Source: Anaerolinea sp.
GTDB taxonomy: Bacteria; Chloroflexota; Limnocylindria; Limnocylindrales; CSP1-4
Direction: 5' to 3'
NCBI GenBank assembly: GCA_013822395.1
Contig: PNKK01000005.1
Span: forward strand, 1-64,000
DNA length: 64,000 nucleotides
Shown: in pieces, positions 34,516 through 43,001 of the stretch
Layout: each line of letters starts with the position of its first letter
Numbering within the stretch: position 1 is the stretch's first letter
Notes under the pieces: model-generated
Told to the model about the DNA's origin: nothing
The model's input: the letters and a program-made list of their open reading frames with translations, nothing else
Databases searched by the model: none
Program-made: the position numbers and the translations under genes

Positions 34516-34544
34516 ACGATAGATGAGCAACTCCCCAGCGTCAA
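34516..34544 (-). promoter_or_regulatory. Promoter of the HTH/nucleotidyltransferase pair
   Basis: On the minus strand TTGACG (34544-34539) and TATCGT (34521-34516) are separated by 17 bases. Transcription would start within a few bases of the ATG at 34506. Confidence 0.6.
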
Positions 34545-34560
34545 GAGGTGCGCCACCTGG

Positions 34561-34585
34561 GTAGTGTCTCAAACTGAGACACTAC
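34561..34585. promoter_or_regulatory. Perfect 11-bp inverted repeat, candidate operator
   Basis: GTAGTGTCTCA and TGAGACACTAC flank a three-base centre. It lies 16 bases upstream of the -35 box of the HTH gene and about 74 bases before the divergent methyltransferase start, so it could control both. Confidence 0.7.
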
Positions 34586-34658
34586 CGCCACCTGCCGTGT
34601 CCCCGGCGCAGCCTGCGGTCGCCGCGGCCGGCCGCGGCCGGCCGCGTACCCTTCGACG

Positions 34659-35194
34659 GTGACCGAGGCACTCCCCGAGCACGTGGCCGCCAACCGCGAG
34701 GCGTGGGACCGCTACGCCGAGGGCTACGCGAAGCCGGGCCGGCGGGCATGGACCGCCGCCGAACCGTCGTGGGGCATCTGGGGCGTGAAGGAGTCCGAAC
34801 TCCACCTTCTCCCCGACGACCTCGACGGAAGGACACCATCGAGCTCGGGTGCGGGACGGCGTATGTGTCCGCGTGGCTGGCACGCCGCGGCGCGCGTCCG
34901 GTCGGGATCGACAACTCGCCGGTGCAGCTGGAGAACGCCCGCCGGTTCCAGAGCGAGTTCGGCATCGACTTCCCCGTCCACCTCGGGAACGCCGAGCAGA
35001 CGCCCTTTCCGAACGCGAGCTTCGACGTCGCGATCAGCGAATACGGCGCGTGCCTGTGGGCCGACCCGTACCGCTGGGTGCCGGAGGCGGCGCGGATCCT
35101 GCGACCCGGCGGCAGACTCGTCTTCCTGACGAACGGGATCATCCGCCTGGAGCCCGCGCCATCGAGCCATGCAAAAGGGCCTCCGGACCCGTAA
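34659..35194 (+). pseudogene. SAM-dependent methyltransferase, frameshifted and C-terminally short
   Basis: GTG 34659 starts a class I methyltransferase (HVAANREAWDRYAEGY, then SWGIWGVKESEL). At about 34832 the frame must change by one missing base (GGAAGGAC, where an extra A restores KDTIELGCGTAY). The second frame runs through motif I (ELGCGT), DNSPVQLENARRF and FDVAISEYGACLW, then ends at 35194 after about 178 residues. Relatives continue another 60-80 residues, so the 3' part is lost as well. Both lesions can be real; the first may be a base-calling error. Confidence 0.7.
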
Positions 35195-35396
35195 TGCGTC
35201 TTGGGACTCATGCCACTCGCGAGCACGCTCGGCGCGCACGCGAGAAAAGCAGGATTTGATGGCGTGGTGAGCTTGATCGTGGCCGAAGTGCACACGCGCA
35301 CGACTCAGGGCCGGTGCGAGGGGGATCGCCCGGCCGGGGGAGGAGGGCGCGGCGCAGGGGCGGGGCGCGATCCGCGCCGCCCGCGCCGGCCGCGGG

Positions 35397-35717
35397 CTAC
35401 TCCCCGATCACGCTCCAGATGAAGCCCATCATCACGAAGAAGCCGGTGAACATGGCAATCAGCCCGATGCCGCCGTAGGGCGAGCTCGCACCCTCGTGCG
35501 GAACAAGCTGGAGCCCCACCCCGAAGATCACGGCCCAGGCGAGGAACAGGAGGCCGAACAGCCATTTCCCGTTCGGGCCGGTGATCCGGCGCGTCCAGCT
35601 CGACTTGCCGTCGGCGGACAGGGCCGCCCTCACGATGATGTAGATCATCGCGCTGACCACGGCGACGGACAGGCCGAATTCGACCGGGCGGGTGAAGGCG
35701 AGGGTGAAGAGCTCCAC
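35397..35717 (-). CDS. Small membrane protein, three spans
   Basis: The 106-aa product has three hydrophobic segments (about residues 12-30, 50-70 and 82-103) and the conserved-looking block LFLAWAVIFGVGL. GTG 35717 follows GAGGG by six bases; a longer start at 35762 would add a basic stretch. The family is not recognised. It faces the methyltransferase remnant and is divergent from the MMPL gene. Confidence 0.55.
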   Translation of the reverse strand: MELFTLAFTRPVEFGLSVAVVSAMIYIIVRAALSADGKSSWTRRITGPNGKWLFGLLFLAWAVIFGVGLQLVPHEGASSPYGGIGLIAMFTGFFVMMGFIWSVIGE

Positions 35718-35791
35718 GTCGGCCCTCGAGCAGGCTGGCGAACGACGCCGGAATGCTAGCACGCTGGGGCGGGGCTACGATGCCCTCCGCG

Positions 35792-35962
35792 ATGCCCCAC
35801 GCAACCCGGCCGGACCGGCCGCCCCTCTCCCCGAGCACCCGGCGTGACTTCGCTAGGACTGGCCCATCCGCGCCCTCGCTCGTGGCGACGCGCCCGCTCG
35901 TGGCGACGCACTCGCCGGGCGGAACCAGGCCGCGCGGAACCAGAATGAGCCGTTCCGGGTGA
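35792..35962 (+). CDS. Possible 56-aa leader ORF coupled to the MMPL gene
   Basis: ATG 35792 lies ten bases behind a TACGAT box, and the frame ends at a TGA that overlaps the MMPL GTG start (GTGA). The peptide is Arg/Pro/Thr-rich and includes a duplicated 15-base stretch (LVAT twice). It may be only a shadow, but the overlap would let it control MMPL translation. Confidence 0.3.
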   Translation: MPHATRPDRPPLSPSTRRDFARTGPSAPSLVATRPLVATHSPGGTRPRGTRMSRSG

Positions 35963-38214
35963 GCGGCTTCGATCGCCTGGGCCGCTGGTCCGCCCGTCGA
36001 CGCTGGTGGATCGTCGCCGGTTGGGCGATCGTCCTCGCAGCCTCGGTCCCGCTTGCCGTCCGGACGAGCGACGAACTCCGTGCCGGCGGCTTCATCCGCC
36101 AGGATCTCGAGTCCGCCCGGGCCAAGCAGCTCCTCCAGGACGAGATCGGCGTGCCGCAGTCGGCGGTCGCGATCGTCCTCTACTCGCCAACGCTGCGAGC
36201 CGGCGAGCCCGCCTTCGAGGCCGCGGCGCTCCGGGCGACGGCCGGGATCGCGGACGCGCCCAACGTCACGGGCATCGTGTCGCACGTCCTCTCAACCCGC
36301 CAGGTCTCCGCCGACGGCCACACCGCCTACGACGTCGTCACCCTGGACCTCCCGCCGGACGACTCACCGCTCGCACTGCCGGGGATCCGCGCGGCTCTGG
36401 TCGACGTACCGGAGCTCGAAGTCGGGCTCGCCGGCGGGCCGGCCTTCTACGGCGACGTCCAGGCGGTCTCGGAGGCCGACCTGCGCCGGAGCGAGCTGAT
36501 CTCGCTGCCGCTCGCGGCATTGGCCCTTCTGTTCGTCTTCGGGTCCGTGGTCGCGGCGTCCCTGCCCCTCGCCGTCGGCGGCGCCGCGGTCGTCACGGCG
36601 CTGGCGGGCATCTTCCTGGTCGCGTCGGCGACCCCGATGAGCATCTTCGTCCTGAACCTGGCCACGCTCCTGGGCCTGGGTCTCGGCGTGGACTACTCCC
36701 TGCTCATGACGAGCCGGTTCCGCGAGGAGCTGGCGGCCCGTGGGTGGCAGGCCGAGGCGGTGGAGGACGCGGTCGGGGCGACCGTCGCGACCGCCGGCCG
36801 GGCCGTCTTCTTCTCCGGCCTCACGGTCCTCCTGGGCCTGCTCGGCCTGGTCCTCTTCGAGTTCATGATCCTGCGGTCGGTCGGGATCGCGGGTGCCATC
36901 GTGGTCGGCCTCGCCGTCCTCGCTGCGCTCACCCTCCTGCCGGCGCTGCTCGCGATCGCGGGATCGCACCTGGACGCCCTCCGGGTCAGACGCGTCCGGG
37001 CGACCGAGGCCGAGAACGGCCCGTGGGCGCGCCTTGCCAACCGGGTGATGGACCACCCGGTCCGCGTCCTGGTCCCGACCCTCGGGCTGCTGCTCCTCCT
37101 GGGGACGCCCTTCCTCGGCGTCCGCTTCAACGCCCCGGACTCCACGATCCTCCCCGACGACGTGCCGTCCCGCCGGGCGTTCGACCGCCTCACGGCGGCC
37201 TTCGGGCCGGGTCCCTTCGCCCCGATCGTCCTGGCCATCCGTACGGATGGGCCCGCCACGACCTCCGAGAACCTGGCGCGTCTGTACGACTACTCGCGGC
37301 GGCTTGCGGCGGATCCGCGAATTGCCCGAGTCGACGGCCTCGTCGATGTGGATCCTCGCCTGACGATCTCGCAGTACCAGCTCCTGTACGGCAATCCGTC
37401 AGGTCCGCCGGATCGGTTCGTCGCGGGGACCCTCGCTGCGACGACGCGGGGTGATCTCACCGCGTTCACGATCACCACGCTCTACGGCCCGAACGAGGAG
37501 CCCGGCCGCGCGCTCGTCGTGGATCTCCGGGCCGGCAACGGGTCGCTGGCGCCGCCGGCGGGATTGACCGTGCTCGTCGGCGGGGGTGCGGCCGACGTCG
37601 AGGACGTGGTGGCGGGAATCGCGGCCGACTTCCCGCGGACGGCCGTCTTCATCCTCGTCTCGACCTACCTCGTGCTCTTCCTCCTTCTCCGATCGATCCT
37701 CCTGCCGCTGAAGGCGATCGTCATGAACACGCTGTCGATCGCGGCGTCGTTCGGGGCGCTCGTCTGGATCTTCCAGGAAGGCAACCTGTCCGCGATCCTC
37801 GGGACACGGCCGCTCGGGTTCGTCGAGACGACCCAGCCGGTGATCCTGTTCTGCGTCCTGTTCGGGCTGTCGATGGATTACGAGGTCTTCCTGCTCACCC
37901 GGATGCGCGAGACGTGGGACCGGACGCGGGACAACCGCGCGGCCGTCGCCCAAGGCCTGGAGCGGAGCGGCCGGATCGTCACTTCGGCGGCGCTGATCGT
38001 CGTCGTCGTGGCCGGTTCCTTCGCGTTTGCGGACATCGTCCTGATCAAGGCGCTCGGCCTGGGGATCGCGATCGCCGTGGCCCTCGACGCGACGGTCGTC
38101 CGGGCGCTCCTCGTCCCGGCGACGATGCGGCTCCTCGGCCGCTGGAACTGGTGGGTGCCCGGCCGCCTCGCGGGACGCCTGCCGGAGATCGCCGAGCGAG
38201 AGGCGTCGCCATGA
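35959..38214 (+). CDS. MMPL-family RND transporter
   Basis: The 751-aa protein has a duplicated RND fold: one span, a periplasmic loop (about residues 50-165), five or six spans, a second loop (about 375-535) and a final bundle. Both repeats keep the Asp-Tyr pair used for proton relay in MmpL3-like proteins (GLGVDYSLLMTSRFRE and GLSMDYEVFLLTRMRE). Members export lipids or small hydrophobic compounds. GTG 35959. It ends in ATGA shared with the AttH-like lipoprotein gene, so the two are made together. Confidence 0.85.
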   Translation: MSGFDRLGRWSARRRWWIVAGWAIVLAASVPLAVRTSDELRAGGFIRQDLESARAKQLLQDEIGVPQSAVAIVLYSPTLRAGEPAFEAAALRATAGIADAPNVTGIVSHVLSTRQVSADGHTAYDVVTLDLPPDDSPLALPGIRAALVDVPELEVGLAGGPAFYGDVQAVSEADLRRSELISLPLAALALLFVFGSVVAASLPLAVGGAAVVTALAGIFLVASATPMSIFVLNLATLLGLGLGVDYSLLMTSRFREELAARGWQAEAVEDAVGATVATAGRAVFFSGLTVLLGLLGLVLFEFMILRSVGIAGAIVVGLAVLAALTLLPALLAIAGSHLDALRVRRVRATEAENGPWARLANRVMDHPVRVLVPTLGLLLLLGTPFLGVRFNAPDSTILPDDVPSRRAFDRLTAAFGPGPFAPIVLAIRTDGPATTSENLARLYDYSRRLAADPRIARVDGLVDVDPRLTISQYQLLYGNPSGPPDRFVAGTLAATTRGDLTAFTITTLYGPNEEPGRALVVDLRAGNGSLAPPAGLTVLVGGGAADVEDVVAGIAADFPRTAVFILVSTYLVLFLLLRSILLPLKAIVMNTLSIAASFGALVWIFQEGNLSAILGTRPLGFVETTQPVILFCVLFGLSMDYEVFLLTRMRETWDRTRDNRAAVAQGLERSGRIVTSAALIVVVVAGSFAFADIVLIKALGLGIAIAVALDATVVRALLVPATMRLLGRWNWWVPGRLAGRLPEIAEREASP

Positions 38215-39431
38215 AGGCCGCCACGCGGGCCGGGTCGACTCGCCGCGCCACGGCCCCGACCGGGCTCGCCGTCGCCGTCGCGACCCTCGCCGTGCTCGTC
38301 GCCGCCTGCTCCGGCCCGATCCTGGCGAATCCGGCGCTGTCCCCGGTCGCGCCCGCCACGCCCACACCGGCGCCGTCGCTCGCGCCGGACCCGCAGCCGG
38401 TCGCGTTCCCGCGGGATGACGGCCCCCACGACCGCCTGACGGAATGGTGGTACTACACCGGCCACCTCCGGGCGGCAGACGGGCGTCGCTTCGGCTTCCA
38501 GGCGGTCGTCTTCCGCGCCGAGCGCGGCGCGGTTCCGGTGACCTGGGCGTCCCAGCTTGCGCTCACGGACGAGTTCGGCGACCGGTTCCGGTACGGGCAG
38601 CGGAGCGAGATCGGCCCGCAGGTGGACCGGTCGCCGAGGGCGGCGGACGGTACGCCGACAGGATTCGCCCTGGCAATCACGGGGTTCGATCCGGCCGCGC
38701 CCGACTGGCTCGCCCGTGAACCCTGGATCTTCGGCGGTTCGGGCGGCCGAGACGTCATCAAGGCGGCCGTCTCACCGGACGAGGCGGTGACCGCCGACGG
38801 CGGCTTCGGCCTCGCGCTCGACCTCGTCGCGCAGAAGCCGCCGGCGCTCCAGGGCGGGATCGGCTGGATCGACTTCGGTCCCGCCGGCAGCTCGTACTAC
38901 TACTCGCGTTCACGGATGGCGGCGACCGGCATGCTGACCCTCGACGGCGAGCCGCTCCAGGTCGAGGGGACCGCCTGGTTCGACCACCAGTGGGGCGACT
39001 TCATCTCGGTCGGCGCGGGCGGCTGGGACTGGTTCGCGGTGAATCTGGCCGACGGCACCGATCTTGCGATCTCGCTCGTGCGGGCGCCGGACGGGACCTG
39101 GCCGATCGCGTTCGGCACGCTGGTCGATGCCGCCGGGCGGACGACCGCCCTGTCTCGCGACATGTTCGAGGTCGTCGCCGACCCTGCCCGCACCTGGACG
39201 AGCCCGGACACCGGCGCGACGTACCCGGCCGGCTGGACGATCCGCGTTCCGGGCGAGGCGCTCGTGATCGACCTCGAGCCGACGGTCGCCGCCCAGGAGC
39301 TCGACACGAGGGCGACGACCGGGGTCGTGTACTGGGAAGGGTCGCAGGTCGTGACGGCGACGCGCGCCGGAATCCCGGTCGCCGGTGAAGCGTACGTCGA
39401 GCTCACCGGCTACGCGGCGGCGGTGCCGTGA
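38211..39431 (+). CDS. AttH/CrtC-type lipocalin-fold lipoprotein
   Basis: The 406-aa product starts with a lipoprotein signal (AVLVAACSG) and a Pro/Ala-rich linker, then the AttH/CrtC double-lipocalin domain: RLTEWWYYTGHL near residue 78 and WFDHQWGDF near 260. CrtC members hydrate carotenoids; AttH members usually accompany ABC transporters of the LolCDE type. Here the partner is an MMPL transporter by overlapping genes, so a role in handing on a hydrophobic molecule at the outer face of the membrane is likely. Substrate unknown. Confidence 0.8.
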   Translation: MKAATRAGSTRRATAPTGLAVAVATLAVLVAACSGPILANPALSPVAPATPTPAPSLAPDPQPVAFPRDDGPHDRLTEWWYYTGHLRAADGRRFGFQAVVFRAERGAVPVTWASQLALTDEFGDRFRYGQRSEIGPQVDRSPRAADGTPTGFALAITGFDPAAPDWLAREPWIFGGSGGRDVIKAAVSPDEAVTADGGFGLALDLVAQKPPALQGGIGWIDFGPAGSSYYYSRSRMAATGMLTLDGEPLQVEGTAWFDHQWGDFISVGAGGWDWFAVNLADGTDLAISLVRAPDGTWPIAFGTLVDAAGRTTALSRDMFEVVADPARTWTSPDTGATYPAGWTIRVPGEALVIDLEPTVAAQELDTRATTGVVYWEGSQVVTATRAGIPVAGEAYVELTGYAAAVP

Positions 39432-39524
39432 GCCGCCGGCCGGCGGCATCGGGCCGACTGGTCGTTGCTGCCCGGCTGCGCGACGATGGTGCCCTGACCA
39501 GCCGGCCGGCGCCAGCGGGCCGAC

Positions 39525-39538
39525 GGGCCGTTCGGCCC
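39525..39538. other. GGGCC-GTTC-GGCCC hairpin
   Basis: A 5-bp GC stem, directly before the Rrf2 gene; a sister hairpin with the same stem follows that gene at 40043-40056. Neither is followed by a real T-run. Confidence 0.4.
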
Positions 39539-39573
39539 TTCCAATCCGATGGCACTCCCCGGAGCATCCGGCC

Positions 39574-40041
39574 GTGCGACTCGAACTGACCCGCCGCGGC
39601 GACTACGCCGTCCGCGCCGCGCTCGCGATCACGCTCCTGGACGACGGCCGTCCCGTGAGCGCCCGCCGGATATCGGAGCGCATGGACATCCCGAAGCGGT
39701 TCCTCGCCCACGTGCTGACCGACCTCGTCAGGGCGGGGATCGTGGTCGGAACCACCGGTCGAAGTGGCGGCTATCGCCTGGCGGCGCCCGCCTCGGAGAT
39801 CGACCTGCTGCGCGTGGTGGACGCCGTGGAGGAGCACGGGGAGCCGGCGCGATGCGTGCTGCGCGGCGGCCCGTGCCGGCTCGACGGAACGTGCGCCGTC
39901 CACGACGCATTTTTCGCGGCGACGGCCGCGATGCGCCGGGAGTTGTCCGCCGCGAAGCTCGCCGACCTGGCCGCCGGCGGGCTGACCCTGCGAGACGGGC
40001 CCGGCAGGCGTGAAAGGGTCGGGACCTCGAGCCTGTCCTGA
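39574..40041 (+). CDS. Rrf2-family transcriptional regulator with Fe-S ligands (NsrR-like)
   Basis: The 155-aa protein starts at GTG with a winged HTH (LTRRGDYAVRAALAI, PKRFLAHVLTDLVRAGIV, GRSGGYRLA). It has three cysteines, Cys94, Cys101 and Cys107, spaced C-x6-C-x5-C, and Asp10, in the positions used for cluster binding by NsrR and IscR. Directly downstream is a NirK-type nitrite reductase gene with a TATGCATTT motif in its leader, like an NsrR half-site. A nitric-oxide-responsive repressor of that gene is therefore the best guess. Confidence 0.75.
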   Translation: MRLELTRRGDYAVRAALAITLLDDGRPVSARRISERMDIPKRFLAHVLTDLVRAGIVVGTTGRSGGYRLAAPASEIDLLRVVDAVEEHGEPARCVLRGGPCRLDGTCAVHDAFFAATAAMRRELSAAKLADLAAGGLTLRDGPGRRERVGTSSLS

Positions 40042-40094
40042 CGGGCCGAATGGCCCATCCGTTGGGCGCCCGGGGCGTTCGATATTCACATCGC

Positions 40095-40110
40095 CACGGT
40101 ATGCATTTGG
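40095..40110. promoter_or_regulatory. NsrR-like half-site before the nirK-type gene
   Basis: The sequence GGTATGCATTTGG around 40098-40110 includes ATGCATTT, the core of the enterobacterial NsrR half-site. It is 60-70 bases upstream of the nirK start. The second half-site is not clear. Confidence 0.35.
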
Positions 40111-40170
40111 GCCGGCGAGCGTCCGGGTGCCGTGCGCGAAGGGGCCCTCGGACGGCCCCGGGGAGGTGAG

Positions 40171-41556
40171 ATGCTGCGCTCAAGGTTCATCGTGCTCCTC
40201 GCCGCCGTCGGCGTGCTCGCGACAGCGTGCGCGCCCGCGGCGGGTGCACCCACCTGGACGTACACCCCGGGTGGTGCGAACGGCGCCGGGGCGGTGCCGG
40301 CCCCCACGCAGGGTGACACCGCCGGCGATGTTCTCGGTACGCTCGAGGTGAAAGCCTTCGATCTCGGCTTCGAGCCGAACGCGCTGACGGTCGAGGAGCC
40401 CGGGCGCTACCAGATCAACCTGACGAATACCGGGGCACTCCCGCACGACATCACGATTGCCGACGGCACTACGACCGGCATCGCCAATGGAGGCGAGTCG
40501 GCCACCGTGACGGTCGACATCCCGGCCACGGGCACCACGTTCATCTGCTCGGTCCCGGGGCACGCCGACGCCGGCATGAAGGCCTCGATCACCGTCGCCG
40601 GGGGCACGACCGGCGGGTCGACCGGAGGCGGCGAGGGCGGCGGCACAGCGGCCACGGCCGTCCAGCCAGATCCCAACGCGCCCGCCTACGTCCTCAATCC
40701 GGCCACGGCTCCGAAGCTCCTGCCTGGCGAGACGCACGACATCGACATCATCATCGAGGAGAAGGCGATGACGGTCGCCGATGGGTTCGTTCAGAAGGTC
40801 TGGACCTTCGGCGGGAACGTCCCCGGCCCGGTCATCCGGGTCAAGGTCGGCGACACGATTCGGATCCGGCTGGTGAACCCCGCGGCGAGCGGGCTGCCCC
40901 ACTCGATCGACTTCCATTCCAGCCAGGTTGCCTGGAATGACGAGATGACCGATATCAACCCGGGCGAGGAGAAGATCTACGAGTGGCGCGCCGATTACGC
41001 CGGCGTGTGGATGTACCACTGCGGTACCGCTCCCGTCCTCCATCACATCGCCAACGGAATGTACGGCATGGTCATCGTCGAGCCCCGCGAGGGCCTGCCG
41101 CCGGTCGATGCGGAGTTCGTCATCGTCCAGAGCGAGTGGTACCTCGGCCCGCAGGGCGAGACGACGTCACTGGCGAAGGCGGCCGTCGCCGCGCCGGCAC
41201 CCGACTTCGTGGTCTTCAACGGGATCGCCAACCAGTACAAGGACAACCCGATCAAGGTGGCCACCGGTGATCGCGTCCGGGTGTTCGTCCTGAACGCCGG
41301 ACCGAGCACCGACAGCTCGTTCCACGTCGTGGGCACGATCTTCAGCTCGGTGATCAAGGAGGGCTACCAGCTCCTGCCCGGCAACCCCGGGAACTGGGGC
41401 GCCCAGGCGATGGACCTCTCGCCGGCCCAGGGAGGGATCGTCGAATTCGAGATGCCCGAGGACGGCCTCTACCCGATGGTCACCCACGCCTTCAACTTCG
41501 TCGGTCGCGGCGCGCTCGGTCTGTTCCAGGCCGGCGACGGCGACCCGAAGAACTGA
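40171..41556 (+). CDS. nirK: Cupredoxin-fused NirK-type copper oxidoreductase lipoprotein
   Basis: ATG 40171 follows GGGAGGTGAG. The 461-aa protein has a lipobox (LATAC), an N-terminal plastocyanin-like domain with type 1 ligands His92, Cys126, His131 and Met136, a Gly/Thr linker (about 143-165), then a two-domain NirK core. The core keeps type 1/type 2 ligands His244, His249, His283, Cys284, His292, Met297 and His439, and the catalytic Asp247. The catalytic His255 of classical NirK aligns with Ile390 (HVVGTI). It would reduce nitrite to NO outside the cell membrane, with the fused cupredoxin as electron donor; the missing His makes activity less certain. Confidence 0.8.
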   Translation: MLRSRFIVLLAAVGVLATACAPAAGAPTWTYTPGGANGAGAVPAPTQGDTAGDVLGTLEVKAFDLGFEPNALTVEEPGRYQINLTNTGALPHDITIADGTTTGIANGGESATVTVDIPATGTTFICSVPGHADAGMKASITVAGGTTGGSTGGGEGGGTAATAVQPDPNAPAYVLNPATAPKLLPGETHDIDIIIEEKAMTVADGFVQKVWTFGGNVPGPVIRVKVGDTIRIRLVNPAASGLPHSIDFHSSQVAWNDEMTDINPGEEKIYEWRADYAGVWMYHCGTAPVLHHIANGMYGMVIVEPREGLPPVDAEFVIVQSEWYLGPQGETTSLAKAAVAAPAPDFVVFNGIANQYKDNPIKVATGDRVRVFVLNAGPSTDSSFHVVGTIFSSVIKEGYQLLPGNPGNWGAQAMDLSPAQGGIVEFEMPEDGLYPMVTHAFNFVGRGALGLFQAGDGDPKN

Positions 41557-41565
41557 CTCCGGATC

Positions 41566-41600
41566 GGGGTCCCGACATCGCGAGCACGGGCCGGGACCCC
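41566..41600 (+). other. 9-bp GC hairpin after nirK
   Basis: GGGGTCCCG (41566-41574) pairs with 41592-41600 around a 17-base loop, ten bases after the stop. No T-run follows; it may reduce read-through into the membrane-protein gene. Confidence 0.5.
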
Positions 41601-41633
41601 TCCCCTCCGAGTCCCGTCGGGAGCCCGGCCGGC

Positions 41634-42935
41634 GTGCGCGGACCGCTGCCCGTGCTTGGGCTCGGCTCGTCCTTCCGGCCGGGCGTCGGGATCGCCCGCT
41701 CCGCCGACCGCCGGATCGCCTTCGGCGGGCTGCTGGTCGCCGGCCTCTACCTCGCGCTCGCCGCCGCCTCGCTGCTCCTGCCGCCCGCGATCCGCCTGGG
41801 TACGTGGCTCCCGGCCCATCTCGCACTCGCGGGCGCGGCCTCCACGGCGATCGCCGCCGTGCTCCCCTTCTTCACCGCCGCCCTCGTCGTCGCCCCGCCG
41901 GCGCGGCCGGCGGTCCGGATCGGCGGGATCGCGCTCGTCTCGGTCGGGGCGTTCGCCGCGATGACCGTTTACGGCCATGCCCGCGGGGAGGCGGTCCCGG
42001 CCGCGCTCGCCGGCGGGGCGTTCCTCGCCGGGCTCGGGCTCGTCGCCGTCGCCGCGTTCGCCCCGCTCCGCGGAGCTCTGGGGCCGCGCCGGATCCTCGT
42101 CGAGCGCGCGTATGCCCTGGCCCTCGCGAACGTGGCCGTCGGCGCAACGATCGCCACCTTCCTCATCGGCGGCAACCTCGCGGTCGGCGCGGCGTGGGGC
42201 GCGCTGAAGCCGGCCCACGCCTGGCTGAACCTGGTCGGGTTTGTCGGGCTGATCATCGTCGCGACCCTCCTGCACTTCGCTCCCACGGTGTCCGGGACGC
42301 GGCTCCGGCCACGGGTCTCCGGACGGCTCGCCGTGGTGGGCGTCGCGATCGGGGCGCCCCTCGTCGCCGCCGGGTACGCCGCGGGTGCCGACCTCGTCGC
42401 GCGCGCGGGGGCGCTCGCCGTCCTCGCCGGCGCGTTCGGCGTGGCGGCCCACGGCGCCGCGGTCCACCTGGACGCGGAGCGCGGGCGCTGGACGACCGAC
42501 GCCGGGTGGCACCGCCTCACGGCCGGGGCGATCCTGGCGGGCCAGGCGTGGCTCGCGGTGGGGCTTGCCGTGGCCGCGACGCGCGTCCTCGGCTATGGCG
42601 CGAGTCCGGCCGGCTGGTCGCTCGCGCTCCTCGTTGGGCCGCTCGTGATCGGCGGCGTCGCCCAGATCCTCGCCGGGGCGATGACCCACCTCCTCCCGGC
42701 CATCGGCCCGGGGGACCCGATCCGCCACGCCGCGCAGCGCCGGATCCTCGGGCGTGTGGCGACGGCGAGGCTCGTGGTCCTGAACGCCGGCGCGGTGCTC
42801 GTGACGATCGGGCTCGGACCCACGGCGGTGACCGGCGCCGGTGCGCTCGGAAGCACCCTCGTCGAGCTCGGACTCGCCGGCGCCGCGCTCGGGATCGGCA
42901 CGACGCTCGTGCTCCTGGCACGCGCGGCCGGATGA
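41634..42935 (+). CDS. Polytopic membrane protein beside nirK
   Basis: The 433-aa product, start GTG, has about twelve hydrophobic spans and little else. Histidines occur at likely helix ends (THLLPAIGPGD, KPAHAWLNL, LLHFAPTVSG), a pattern like NnrS or heme-copper-oxidase subunit I relatives, but I cannot assign it firmly. Being downstream of NirK and its regulator suggests a part in nitrogen-oxide metabolism or electron supply. Confidence 0.6.
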   Translation: MRGPLPVLGLGSSFRPGVGIARSADRRIAFGGLLVAGLYLALAAASLLLPPAIRLGTWLPAHLALAGAASTAIAAVLPFFTAALVVAPPARPAVRIGGIALVSVGAFAAMTVYGHARGEAVPAALAGGAFLAGLGLVAVAAFAPLRGALGPRRILVERAYALALANVAVGATIATFLIGGNLAVGAAWGALKPAHAWLNLVGFVGLIIVATLLHFAPTVSGTRLRPRVSGRLAVVGVAIGAPLVAAGYAAGADLVARAGALAVLAGAFGVAAHGAAVHLDAERGRWTTDAGWHRLTAGAILAGQAWLAVGLAVAATRVLGYGASPAGWSLALLVGPLVIGGVAQILAGAMTHLLPAIGPGDPIRHAAQRRILGRVATARLVVLNAGAVLVTIGLGPTAVTGAGALGSTLVELGLAGAALGIGTTLVLLARAAG

Positions 42936-43001
42936 TCCTCGGTGGAGCGCCGAGGCCATCCGGTTGATCCTGCGCGCGGTCGCGAGCTCGACGACGCCTG
43001 G

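Noticed and set aside
41469..42959. 496-codon minus-strand open frame
   Set aside because: Lies opposite the membrane protein after nirK and has only low-complexity charged residues.
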